Below are positions 50,264 through 60,959 of a stretch of DNA of 64,000 bases, piece by piece (within the stretch, counting starts at the first letter, position 1; the number at the start of each line of letters is the position of its first letter). The DNA comes from Metallyticus violacea (Eukaryota > Arthropoda > Insecta > Mantodea > Metallyticidae), in assembly GCA_030762175.1 (NCBI GenBank), contig CM060840.1, positions 43,924,001 to 43,988,000 of the forward strand, read 5' to 3'. Both the position numbers and the translations under genes were made by a program. The notes under the pieces were generated by a model. It did no database searches and was not told where the DNA came from. It saw nothing but the letters and a program-made list of their open reading frames with translations.

Positions 50264-51779
50264 TGTGATTTAAAAAAATGTAATTAATTATAGAAAGCCC
50301 AAAAGAAAGTCTTAAAAAACTAAAAGATTATTGTGGTAAACAAAATACGTAATGAGCAAATTCAGTCAATGCCTTGCAAACGCGCCTATTGGCTGGCCCT
50401 TTTACAACTTCTCTATAGTCTTCTTTGTTAAGCTTTTGTTGGCCAATTTTTCCCGTATAAAGGAGACGTCAGAATTGAACAGCTTTAGTATTCTTCAATT
50501 GAGTATTTTCTTTGGCAAAATGCATTTAATCTTATAATATTGTCAAAGTAATAGGAGATTCTTGATCCCTGATATGTATAGCCTTCGTTGCATATCTTCA
50601 TATATATTCTAAGCATATATTGCTTCTTCAATTCACAATATCGTTTGATAAAGTTGTTCAATGTTATGCATCTTCCTTCAAATCTCTATTTCCAACACTG
50701 ACAAACTAAGCATTCGGATGTGGGTATTTATTACCATATCTCAATCGATGACCATTTTTGCTCCCTTTTGCAAATGCGCAAGAATTCTTCAGAGGTCGAT
50801 GTTAACACTTCCTGGCCAGCTATTATCCACACCGCAGGAGATAAATGCGTAGCGTCGCAAAGGCACTGAAGTGAAGCTCGTGGAGCAGGTAACAAAAACA
50901 CACCGCACATGTAGAAAAAGCTTTCCTTCTCTGACGATCAAGAAGGAATTTTGTGGTGGTACTTCTTTTTGGTTTCCTTGCCGGTCTCGTGGTGATCACG
51001 CTTACTGCATCATGCCTCTTCTTTTTTCCTCTATCTCCTTCTCTCAGTTTGTGTCGATGTTCTACTACTAACAGCCGCAGCGCAGTATCGATACTGTTTG
51101 TGGAAGATTTCTCCTTCAGAGCTCGCACTACATTCGGTTATAGTGCTCCGCTGAGATCTCTACAGGGTTTCAAAACTTGAGAAGCTTCTTTTTTGTTTAC
51201 ATTGCCTCAGGCACTATCAACAATGGAAAATCAGTGTGAATAAACTTACTGGGGCTACGTTCCATAAAGTGAAGATACCTTCCACGTGAGAACGAAAGGA
51301 GTATCAAACCATACGTCGCTAAAAAACAAATGACATAGAAATTTCCAATTATAGCACACAATAACAGACTCGCGTTCCTTCAGTGGTAGAAAATATTTCA
51401 ATTTCGCTTTAAAAAGGTTAGTCTTACATTCATATATTTTGTATAACTTAAATAATGTGTCTTTGCTCATGATCAAGTAACTATCTCAAAAAGTTAATAC
51501 TGCACAAAAAGGACAGTATAAGTTATGTAAAATATCCATCCAATATAATATGAAAATATATGTCGAAAAATGAGGAATCGTTGTTCAAGGCAAAAAATGT
51601 AATTATATCTAAATCAAGAATGGAGGGGAAAAATTAATAAATTAATAACCTTCGATTTCTGAGAAAACAATTAACATATTTTGCAAATTCTGATCAGAAA
51701 GGAAAAAAAAGCTTAAAGATTCAATTATTTTAATACCACAAATATAATAAAGTAAGAAAAGAAACAATGCCAAACTTTT
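50264..51779. other. Gene-free stretch
   Basis: A GC-richer patch at 50800-51180 has a 101-codon minus-strand frame and two shorter plus-strand frames. None has a recognisable domain. Confidence 0.4.
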
Positions 51780-52089
51780 AAAAAGTAATATATCTCTCAT
51801 GTCTTTGGTATGGAAATGAAACATGGGTCAAGAGGCAAAAAAATAAGATTACAAGAAAATTAAATTAAATTTCTAATCAGGCTACACAAAATTAGATCAC
51901 AAAAGAAATTAATATATCCGCTCAGAGTTTTAATAAAATATTAAATAAACCAAAAACTAACATATACAGGAACTGGAAATCACATTTGGAAACAATGGAC
52001 ACAAGCAGTCTCCCACGTAGACTTTGGGAATGTCACCCTGTACACAGAACAGATATTGGAAAACCTAAACACTGGACTGATCAAGTGTA
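51780..52089 (+). pseudogene. LINE ORF2 C-terminal relic, family L1a copy 3
   Basis: The plus strand reads VWYGNETWVKRQKN (family: L-Y-G-S-E-T-W-T-L). After stops come TKEINIS and IYRNWKSHLETMDTSSLPRR, then RTDIGKPKHWTDQ, the C-terminal region of the same LINE family as at 26160 and 48725. The stop is at about 52087. The relic is followed within 35 bp by an (ATT)n tract, which may be its former 3' tail. Confidence 0.8.
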
Positions 52090-52118
52090 GTTGTTACAGG
52101 CATGTATTTCTAATACGT

Positions 52119-52120
52119 TA

Positions 52121-52177
<57 letters not shown>
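52119..52177. repeat. (ATT)n microsatellite
   Basis: About 19 triplets lie between the LINE end and the mariner element. The position fits a LINE 3'-tail origin. Confidence 0.95.
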
Positions 52178-52178
<1 letters not shown>

Positions 52179-52190
52179 GTAAACAGTATG

Positions 52191-52223
52191 CGAGGTCTCT
52201 TCAAAAAGTATCGCGAATTTTGT
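52191..52223 (+). repeat. Mariner left terminal inverted repeat
   Basis: Begins cgaggtctcttcaaaaagta. It is the reverse complement of the right repeat except at one base. Confidence 0.93.
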
Positions 52224-52396
52224 ATTTCCACGGGCTACGTATATTCGATTTTCGATTGTTTTATGGCGTTATGTTGGTACTCATGTCCCTCACTTATGTT
52301 GACAAGCTCGGCCATTTTGAATGTTCAGTGAATTGTTGACAGCTATTTTGCTTGGACGTGTTTTGGCTCGTCTTCGATTTTTGCCTATTCCAAAAA

Positions 52397-53463
52397 ATGG
52401 AACAAAGAATCTGTGTCAAATTTTGTGTGAAAAACCAAATTAAGTGCCGGGATGCATTCCGAATGTTGACTGTGGCATATGGTAAAGCTACCTTGGACCA
52501 AAGCAACGTTTATCGGTGGTACAAAATGTTCTCAGAGGGTCGAGAAGATGTGAACAACGAAGAGCGCCCCTGACGTCCGAGCTCAACAACAGACGAAAAC
52601 ATTGAAGTGAAGAAAATAGTATTGGCCAATCGTCGAATCACCGTTAGAGAAGTTGCTGAGGACCTAAACATATCGATTGGCTAGTGTCATTCGATTTTTA
52701 CCAATGATTTGGGTACGAGACGGGTCGCCGCAAAATTCGTACCAAAGTTGCTCAATTTCGACCAAAAACACCTTCGCATTAACGTTGCTAAGGAGCTGTT
52801 GAACTCTGTCCGCGACGACCCAAATTTGCTCGAGAGGGTCATAACTAGTGACGAATCGTGGATTTATGGTTATGACGTGGAAACTAAAGCTCAATCATCC
52901 TAATGGATGCTGCCACACGAGCCAAGACCGAAAAAAGCGCGCCAAGTTCGGTCGAATGTGAAGGTTTTGCTTACAGTTTTCTTCGATTGCAGGGGCGTGG
53001 TGCATATGAGTTTTTGCCACAAGGTAGAACGGTCAATAAGAAATATTACCTGCAATTTATGCGCAATTTGCGCGAAGCAATCCGCCAGAAACGCCCGGAT
53101 TTGTGGAAGAACAAAAATTGGCATTTGCACCATGATAACGCCCCTGTTCACACATCGTTGCTTGTGCGCGAATTTTTGGGCAAAAACAACACACATGATG
53201 CCGCAGCCACCGTACTCCCCAGACCTGGCCCCCTGCGACTTTTTTTTTTTTTTTTTTTTGTTCCCAAAACTGAAGAGACCCCATGAAAGGACGACGCTAC
53301 GCCACGATTGAGGAGATAAAGACGGCATCGAAGGAGGAGCTGAACAAGATCACAAAAAACGATTTTTTAAAGTGCTTCGAGGATTGGAAAAAAACGTTGG
53401 CAGAAGTGTATAATATCTGGTGGGGATTACTTTGAAGGGGACAAAATAGATATTCATGAATAA
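52397..53463 (+). pseudogene. Mariner transposase, interrupted
   Basis: Mariner transposases bind the TIRs and move the element by cut-and-paste. The start chosen is the ATG at 52397 (MEQRICVKFCVKNQIKCRD), where family similarity begins. Helix-turn-helix regions cover the first ~110 codons. Catalytic blocks are visible: SDESWIYGYD (first D), HHDNAPVHTS (second D) and YSPDLAPCDF (third D), so the D,D,D triad is readable. The protein ends GDKIDIHE with TAA at 53461. Stops occur after EERP, after SIG and after QSS. A frameshift falls near 53000, and a T-run at 53240-53259 shifts the frame after the third aspartate. It cannot make a full protein. Related relics lie at 15836, 36660 and 40160. Confidence 0.92.
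53240..53259. repeat. T-run expanded inside transposase
   Basis: Twenty Ts replace what the family encodes as a short F-F-L-F run after the third catalytic aspartate. This is consistent with slippage at an existing T-rich codon cluster. Confidence 0.9.
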
Positions 53464-53484
53464 ATAAATACTTTTTGAAAAAAC

Positions 53485-53517
53485 ACAAAATTCGCGATAC
53501 TTTTTGAATAGACCTCG
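53485..53517 (-). repeat. Mariner right terminal inverted repeat
   Basis: Ends agacctcg and is followed by TA. It pairs with 52191-52223. Confidence 0.93.
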
Positions 53518-53794
53518 TATTATTTTGTATTGGACGGCCGCCTGCCCGACCACCCTTTACTTCCGAGCATTCACCAGCGTGCAATCGTTTATCTTAGAGC
53601 AACGTATTTTTGTATGTAAATGTGATTAATAATACCAATCAGCTCGTGTTCGTTAGGAATTTATTCGGAAGTTCTCTGGTAATTGGCTCCTTTCAGAACT
53701 GCAGTTCATGATTTTGTGAATAAATTTCATGCTACTGTTTCAGTTTAAAACAATAAACCGCAACGACATATAATTTTAACAGAAGACAAATTAT

Positions 53795-54610
53795 ACGAAA
53801 TCATAGCAAATCTTGAACGTTCGCCCAAAAATCACCACAGAAATTAGCAAAACATTTGAGTTTTCAGTGTCTTCTGCACATAAAGCCACAAAATTGTTAA
53901 AACTTAAAAACATTACAACAGTACATCTGCCCATTGTCTACAACAGGTGATCCCATAGCACGTATGTGCTAATGCGAATAGTTCTTTCTTTTTTTTTTTT
54001 TTTTTTTTTAATCCTGATTGAAAGGTTAATTCAGAGGAGATGAGGTTTCACCAAAATGGTTGTGTGAATACTCACAATATTCGCTATTGGTGTTCAAATT
54101 GGTGAACATTCAATTTGTATACAAGAAACCCCTCTTTATGACTGGAAAAATTAGAGCTTGGTGTGTGATTAGCGCAAGACGTATAATCAGCAGAGATTAA
54201 ATGAAGAGAGGCACCGAAATGGCATTCTGAACCTATTTTTTATCAGCTGACAGAAGAAGACGAACCATATGGGTTGTTTCAACAAGATTCTACCACCTCA
54301 TACAGCAGAGAAACCCATGGGTAAAATTAGGGAGGTGTTTGAAGATAGAGATTAATGCTAATGTAAGGTCGTCTCGCTCCCCAGATCCAACAGTCTGATT
54401 TTTATTCTAAAGGACAAACAAAGTACACAAAACAAACCCTCATGCATTGAAAGACCTCAAGAAAAACATACGAAATGAAATTAGAAACATTATAGTGGTC
54501 GAACTAACTTGTGTCAATCGGAATGCTTACCCGGTACAATGCTTGTTACAACATGTACAGCATTTCCTAATACACTGTTTTAAGAAGCGATGTTAGAAGA
54601 CTGGCGCGGC
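53795..54610 (+). pseudogene. Mariner-like (DUF4817-type) transposase relic
   Basis: Plus-strand order: LERSPKITTEIS (helix-turn-helix linker region), then RFHQNGCVNTHNIRYWCS (first catalytic block; family A-W-F-H-x-x-G-Y-V-N). Then come FYQLTEEDEPYGLFQQDSTT (second block), RSPD in a new frame (third block), VHKTNPHALKDLKKNIR and a decayed C-terminus near 54600. A T-run at 53989-54012 interrupts the N-terminal half. Many stops make it inactive. Confidence 0.85.
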
Positions 54611-54699
54611 CGGCTGTGGCATGTTCAGCTGCCGAGACGCAAAAAGCCGTGCTAGCGGTAAGAACACATTCTGAAATCCCTGTATAAGTGAGTAAAAAG

Positions 54700-55180
54700 A
54701 CATTAAAGCAAAATGTAGAGACCACCATAACTCAAGACAGAACTACAGCAATTCACATATCATAAGCAAATGCTCTGATCTATACAGACGGTTCAAAATA
54801 GAGAACGAAGTTGGGGCACCCTTAGTGGCAGAGAAATCAGAAAAAGAGAAGCACTGCAATCCCCATCATAAACTGCATAACAGCTTTACTTGCAATAAAA
54901 AGCAGACAAACAATCCACCTGCTAGCTGAAGCAATTAGAATGAGGACAATCATAATAAAGAACACAACCTTGATCACTATCCACTGGGTTAAAAGGCGTG
55001 CGGGATTTCGATGAAACGAAAGGGTAGATTATAAAGAAGACTGTTACCTAGCTATAACACCAAGACTACATCGGAATTCCAATGGCTCGAGGCGAGCAAT
55101 TATTGAAATAGACTGTACACTTAAAAAAACGTGGAACGCAATTCTGAAGCTACCTTACACACCAAAGTATTCATTCAAAA
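54700..55180 (+). pseudogene. R1/Jockey-type LINE RNase H relic
   Basis: The plus strand reads IYTDGSK (the first catalytic aspartate block of RNase H). After a stop come poorly conserved residues, then HWVKRRAGFR and NERVDY (family: H-x-G-I-x-G-N-E-x-A-D). This is the RNase H domain of a non-LTR ORF2. Downstream to about 55400 there may be further linker sequence, too degraded to assign. The flanking reverse transcriptase is missing. Confidence 0.7.
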
Positions 55181-57910
55181 CATTTTCCATGCATTTTCCA
55201 TATCTCTTGAATGAAATTAAATTCTTTCCAATTACTATCAAGGCACTTTCCAATCGAATCTGCACAAAATTAATCAATCGCTCTCGTCATTTTTCAACTG
55301 CCCTAAAAACAGTGCATCTCATAAAATACGCACTATTCTCAAGAAAACGACCAGCAATGTAACTATATGTCTGATACACCATAGCAACGCTAACAGGTCA
55401 CAAATTCCTTCAAAACGATTTTCAAGAATTAGCTAGTGAGAACATACTCTGTCACTCTTCTTCATTTCAGAGATGAGTTGTTGGTATTGTAGCATCGCTG
55501 GAATAAATAAATGTATTGACATTTAGAATTATGCTGAAGGATAAAAAGAATGTTCCTGTATTGTTAAGTAGAAAACCGTTCTCATATATTTCTTACTTAA
55601 GATAAAACTATATTGAAATTATACAGAAAACTAATATTTTCCAATTTTTAAGTTAGTAACGATTCTTATGACATCTTTAGACTGCAGTGTGCGAATTTAA
55701 ATTTCCTGGCCAAAACAGATAGGTTTCAATTGCTTAAAAATCTTTCTTCAAATATTTTCTTTTTAAAAGAATATTTAATGTTTTTAAATACTACAAGAAT
55801 GTTACTACAATTTTAATTTACAATAAATGAAAGAATAACAAGTTTTATCATTCTAATGAACCTAAAAGTTACAGGTATTAGATAATTTGTTTCCTTGTAA
55901 GGTCGATAGATTTTTCTAGGCATAAACATCCCAAACGCAATTCCTCCTGGAGAGACTTTAAGCTGTGGGTTGATTTAGGGGTACGTTAAATAATTCCATA
56001 CCTGAAAAATAGGTCCCTGAACAAATTATCGGTCATTTCACGTCCAAATTAAACCTTACCATCACACTAGACGGCGCTTGAGACGATTAGCTATCCTTCT
56101 GACATAGTGGGTGTTATTTGTTAATAAATTCGAATGTTACATATGGTCCATCAGGACTTGTAACAGCCTTTAATTCTAATCCTTGTAGTGGATGGAAAGA
56201 TTTTCAGAGGTAAGTTTAATTGTACGATATACAATATTTAATTATGAAGATCAGCTTGAAAAATTCTCAAAGGCATGATAAGTTAATGCTATATAACTAA
56301 TAGTTATAATTATAAAAACGTGTACTAACACATCTTTCATATAAATGCAGACTTTTACAATGCTCCATTCAATTAAAATATTTTGAAATTTAACTAAAAT
56401 TTCTCTTGAGTCTTACGTCACTGCATACACTAACGAAGCTATCATTACAAAGCAAGCACCAACAGATACAGCAAAGATGTTCAAATGTGATTATGAACTT
56501 GGTCACGTGGAATTCCAGCACATGAAATGCTTTTCCTGCTGTTGTTGCCCATTTTTCGTGACTGGTTGTGAATGTTCATCAAGGTCAGCATAAATATAAA
56601 TGTCCAAAATTCCTTCGTAATGCTGTGCAAGGTGCACCAAGAATATGCCAATAGTCAGAAAGTACTGTTTTTTGAATCCCCTGTAGATAAAGAGTAGAGT
56701 CTTATTTATTGTAATTTTCATAAATTTCCAAATAAGGTTTACTCACTAGAATTGCATTTTCGAAAGCTGGTTGTATAATAGAGAGCCATATTTTATTTGA
56801 TTTAAAATACTGGTATTGCTGGATGCGATTTATATTTTTTCTTCTTTAGTATACGTCTAGGTGCTCTAATAAAAAACACCATAACTAAGAAGTATAAGCA
56901 GCTATACTCAGTCATACAATTTTCCTTTACACCCATTAAACGAAGTGATTTCAATGCAAGAACTCGAGCCGCCGGGAGGTACTAAGCAGTGACTCGCTTA
57001 TTTTATTTTTCTTTCAAGCGAGGAAGAAGAACAACAAACATTAGTTAAGATTCCGAACTGGATAGCGTAAAGTAAGTCTTTTCTTGTGTATGACAGGTCT
57101 GTCATAGTAATTAACGATGTTTATTATACTTCCATGACGCTAAATAGCCACCTAGCTGGTAGCGTTATTAAGCAACAAAACAAAAGCAGTGAAAGGGTGT
57201 AAATAGACACTTGTTTTATGACTTAGCAAATGCGAGAGATGGCTATGCAAACCTCGGGAGGGGCGGAGGATGGGATGCTCTTTTATACGCTTAAGTGTGA
57301 CATTAGTGTAGTCTGAACGGTAGCAAGAAAAGACAGCATGATGGGATTGAGGCAGGAGACGGTCGGACGGACGGGTGTGATGACTTGCTCTCATGAGCGG
57401 CCAGACACCCGGGAAATTACAAACCTCGAAAACCACCAACCAGCGGCATCGATAAACAGAACAGCAGGAGCAACAAAGAGAACAAAAACGTAATAAAAAG
57501 ACGTCGAATAAATGCACGGACCAAGTTGTTGCTTGCTGGGTCGCCATCTCTCTAATATCTGGTATAGTCTGTTCGCTAAAGATGCTCTTGCATTGGAATG
57601 GTTATCTAAAGGAGTATTCAGATAGACAACAGCTCTTGCAGTTTTCGTACGCACCTAGTGAAAAGTCATTAAAGCTAAACGTTTCAAATATCTTACATTT
57701 CCACCTATTTTGCTTTAATTTTGTTCTTCTCTACAACCACCTCTTATAAGTGTTACAGCAACTGTTCTCAAACTGTGGTCCACGAATTATTAGATCACTC
57801 TTAAACGCAATTATTCTTGAAAGTACAAATACAAATAATCACTGATCCACAAAAACAACAACAAAAAAAAACTTGTTTTTTCTTTTTCTTTCTTTCTCCC
57901 CCCCCCCTAA
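55181..57910. other. Gene-free stretch
   Basis: AT-rich apart from a GC-richer patch at 57150-57560, which carries a 131-codon minus-strand frame without a recognisable domain. A minus-strand frame at 56503-56721 is likewise unassigned. A C-run lies near 57898-57907 at the edge of the next element. Confidence 0.4.
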
Positions 57911-58900
57911 TAATTGTAATATGAATGCCCTTAATTCAAATATGTTTTCGGTTTTACTCTATGGGGCTAGGTTGTAACAAAATCACATAAAATATAATCA
58001 TGTACTTCCATTTTTTATGAAATATTATTAAGTTTTAAGACACATGGCTAAGACAAAACAGTTTTTATGTTTCATTTTAACTTAAATGTTAAGAAATATA
58101 TTGAAAATAGAGAGTTATGTGTCAGTAATTATGGATTTCCAAACTTTTTTCACTGTTAGGGAGAAGAAAACCATCATTTTCGAAGTTCTGACATGTCCTT
58201 CCCAAGTGTCTTTTTTCAAAACACCAACAGTAATCTCTAATCGCTTTCATTTACACATCCCAATGTTCTTGATAGCAGATTTCCATTGTTTTATCCCTGC
58301 GAAACCGCTCACCTTGTTCTTGCTCATTGCACCAATATTAGCACGGAAGTAATCAATATGGCTGTTGAGAAAATGCACTTTAACACTCATTCTACATCCT
58401 AGATTTGTAACACTTTCTGCACAATTTCTTTATAGTTCTCCGATTTCTTGTTGCCAAGAATATTTTCTGTCACTTTTTGTATGCCAACCATGCCTGGCTT
58501 CTCTAACTCGGACATCACTGGGGAAAGGTTTCATTCTGCATAATTCACGAATCTGGGGTTCATCGAAAATACCTGCTGCTATCTTAGCTTCCCTTTTCTA
58601 TAGGAACTTTGTAACAACAAAGTTGAAACAATCACTATCCTTAGTCAGAGCAGTAACAAATTGTTTCACCAGGTCTAATTTAATATGGAGTGGTGGAAGA
58701 AGAGGAGAAACCAACGGTTCATACTTTACATTATTTTCTCCAGGAACTAAAATGCTCCTTTGTGGCCAATTTTTTTCTGGTCCAGTGCTCTCAATTAGCC
58801 CCACTGCTCCATTCACAAAGTGAATCATTATGTTTAAATCTCTCAGAATATATGTTTTATGTAACAAAAAATTGTTACTTTCTATAATATCGATTTCTGA
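57911..58900 (-). mobile_element. Dispersed arthropod hypothetical-protein repeat, copy 2
   Basis: Second copy of the repeat at 1-755, on the opposite strand and longer at its 5' side. The minus-strand frame 58598-58867 stays open for 89 codons: TGPEKNWPQRSILVPGENN, KYEPLV, LLPPLHIKLDLVKQFVTAL. After a stop the translation continues through AAGIFDEPQIREL and NKKSENYKEIV, with frame changes, to MSVKVHFLN. From about 58130 down to 57911 the noncoding tail aligns base by base with 420-755 of the first copy (for example tagagtaaaac-gaaaaca). The plus-strand frame 58365-58823 is antisense shadow. The element is dead. Confidence 0.75.
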
Positions 58901-58934
58901 AAAACTGTATCAAATCCCATTGAGCCGGCCATCC

Positions 58935-59060
58935 TGAACTTGGGTTTTTCGTAGTTTCCCCAGGTCACTAGGCCAATGCTTGGATGGATTTTATATTCCA
59001 CGAAATTTCCGCACTCCCATTTCATTTCATAGTTTCTGTTACATAATCAGAAGCGTCAGG
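58935..59060 (+). mobile_element. SINE family 2 body, copy 2 (no tRNA head)
   Basis: gtttccccaggtcactagg and the ~100 bases after it align with the body of the SINE at 29050-29447, including tatt-cc-cgaa and ccgc-ctcc. The tRNA-like head is absent; upstream sequence (ccggccatcctgaacttgg) differs. It is either 5'-truncated or a body shared with another family. Confidence 0.55.
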
Positions 59061-60029
59061 CGAGAGGGGCTGGTGCCTTGAATGTTAACTTTATTTCTGA
59101 AAAAGTTTCTCCCTGGGCGTTTTGGTGGGGTCTGCTTGGGGCTGCTTCGGGCTTTTCCCAATCCCGCCCGCGCTCGTGCATCATCCTCCCCGTACTCCTG
59201 ATCGATTATTTCCTAAAAATCGCCACTAAAGAGAAGTTTAAAAGCCACTAAACCCCTAACAGGTAATTACAAAATTATAGATTTAAATTTTTTTATCTGA
59301 ACAGCAAAAACAAAAGGAAATGGTTTTTAAAATGTCCGTCAAGCTGAGTCACGTATACAAAGCGAATTTCTCACCAAATACAGTAACTTTATAAAATCAA
59401 AACTTTGGCCTTATTAATTATTGAAACAAGTTATGACATTACTGTGTGTTAATTAATATGACAAACTCGAAAGAAAGGAAAGCTGAACTATATTACATAA
59501 CTGCAATGTTTTTTTTTTCCTTCAAATGAAAATAAATGTCTATGTGAAATTATTCTAATTTCCAAAAGGGAAAAAAATCAGAATTCTTATAATTTAAAGA
59601 TATTACAAAAGAGAAAACACATTTTTAAAATTGTTATTATTATTATTATTATTATTATTGTTGTTGTTGTTGTTGTTGTTGATATTAAACAATAAAAAGT
59701 AAAGGTATTCTATTAATTAAATGAAATATATGACCACTGACAACTAAAGCTATGTTATATGGGTATTTTTAAATATAACCATGTTTATGAGCTGAGCCCT
59801 TGATACCATATTTACATTCACTAAAATAGAAATAACAGAGATTACCCTTATGTATTTAAGAAGAGGTTTATATGTGTCAATAAAGCAAAAACATATTACT
59901 ATTGTTACTTGGGACAATTAAATTGTATTAAGAAAATATACAAAATTAACAATAAACAATCGAAAGTTCATTCGATTTTCATTGGCTTTGAAATTTAACT
60001 TAAATGTTATTGTAGTAAAACATATAAAG
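59061..60029. other. Gene-free stretch with compound microsatellite
   Basis: Contains (ATT)n running into (GTT)n at 59633-59680 and a GC-richer patch near 59100-59190. No gene or element is recognised. Confidence 0.5.
59633..59680. repeat. Compound (ATT)n(GTT)n microsatellite
   Basis: ATT units change to GTT units without a break at about 59660, which suggests a point change spread by slippage. Confidence 0.95.
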
Positions 60030-60042
60030 CAAACGATTTCTG

Positions 60043-60231
60043 TCGGTCCTGGTGGTGTAGTGGTAATCATACTTCCCTCCTAAATGTCGTACATTTACGG
60101 CACCATAAAGAACCTCACGCCAAAAAAAGAGGCCTCTGAGCAAAATTAGTCGCCCGTTTCACGCCCTGATTTGAATGGGATGCTGATGACCTGAGATGTT
60201 AATCAGCGTCCGTAAATAAACCAAATAAAAT
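60043..60231 (+). mobile_element. tRNA-derived SINE, family 1, copy 5 (internal deletion)
   Basis: Starts gtcggtcctggtggtgtagt with an intact box A, then jumps from the anticodon-loop region straight to tcgtacatttacggcac in the body, losing box B and about 100 bases. The tail is aaataaaccaaataaaat. Target duplications are clear: caaacgatttctg (60030-60042) and caaacgttttctg (60232-60244), one mismatch. Confidence 0.87.
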
Positions 60232-60431
60232 CAAACGTTTTCTGAATGTTATTATAGAACGCTCTTACTTACAAATATAATTTCAAACACATATTAAATT
60301 AATATTTCACAGATGCAATCTTCGCGACAATACTTTAAATATAAAATATATACATCCTTATACAATTGCAATTTATATCCTGAGTTAATTTGTCCTTTTA
60401 TTTTGAAATAATTGAGAGAAAATTATACGCT

Positions 60432-60950
60432 AGAGCGCTTTTTAAATTTTCATTCAGATATATCCCTACTCCTAAGGATTTCCCTCTAATTTTCAGAAAT
60501 GATTTTTCGTTTTTTATTTAAAATGAATATATGAAATTTTGTGGTGAAAAAAACATTGGTGGAGTTACCGCGAATTTAAAGTTTGCGTTTTAGGTTAACC
60601 CCTACTTCTAAGAGCCAGATTTCTTTTATTTTATTATTTTATTTAAATAGTATATACCGAATTTTGTTGCGAAAAAACAAATGTTGGTACTACTAGAGCG
60701 ATTTTAAATATAAATGTCTAATAATCTGATTTCAGTTCAGAAATCGCTTTTACAAACTTATTTTAATGGCACATATCGAGTTTCATTAAGAAGAAACAAA
60801 AAGTAAGACCGCTGGAGCGATTTTTAAATGTTCGCTTTAGATTGACCCCCAATGGCCCAATTTTGCAGATAACGAACTCGACGAGTTGTTTGTTAATTGA
60901 TGGCTATAAGCCGAATTTTATTGGGAAAAAAACAAAAATTGCGACCGCTA
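60432..60950. repeat. Diverged tandem repeat, four units of ~120-137 bp
   Basis: Unit starts near 60432, 60569, 60695 and 60814 share a gagcg-tttaaat-type opening. Each unit then has a variable T-rich middle and a closing block (ccgaatttt-ttg-gaaaaaacaaa followed by gaccgct). The units are far apart in sequence, so the array is old. A fifth partial unit begins at 60950 and runs into an imperfect agacacacacat tract. Confidence 0.75.
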
Positions 60951-60959
60951 GAGCGTTAA

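Larger units (their letters stand above)
52191..53517 (+). mobile_element. Full-length mariner element (dead), both TIRs present
   Basis: A 1327-bp element bounded by ~33-bp terminal inverted repeats: 52191-52223 and 53485-53517 differ at one internal position. The right flank is TA, the expected mariner target; the left flank is TG, probably a mutated TA. The single transposase reading frame is broken (see the 52397-53463 entry). Length and organisation are typical for mariner. Confidence 0.93.

Noticed and set aside
52900..53328. 142-codon minus-strand open frame over the mariner
   Set aside because: Antisense shadow of the transposase; the plus strand carries the catalytic motifs.
58365..58823. 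152-codon plus-strand open frame
   Set aside because: It is entirely antisense to the hypothetical-protein repeat on the minus strand, whose frame carries the recognisable family motifs.
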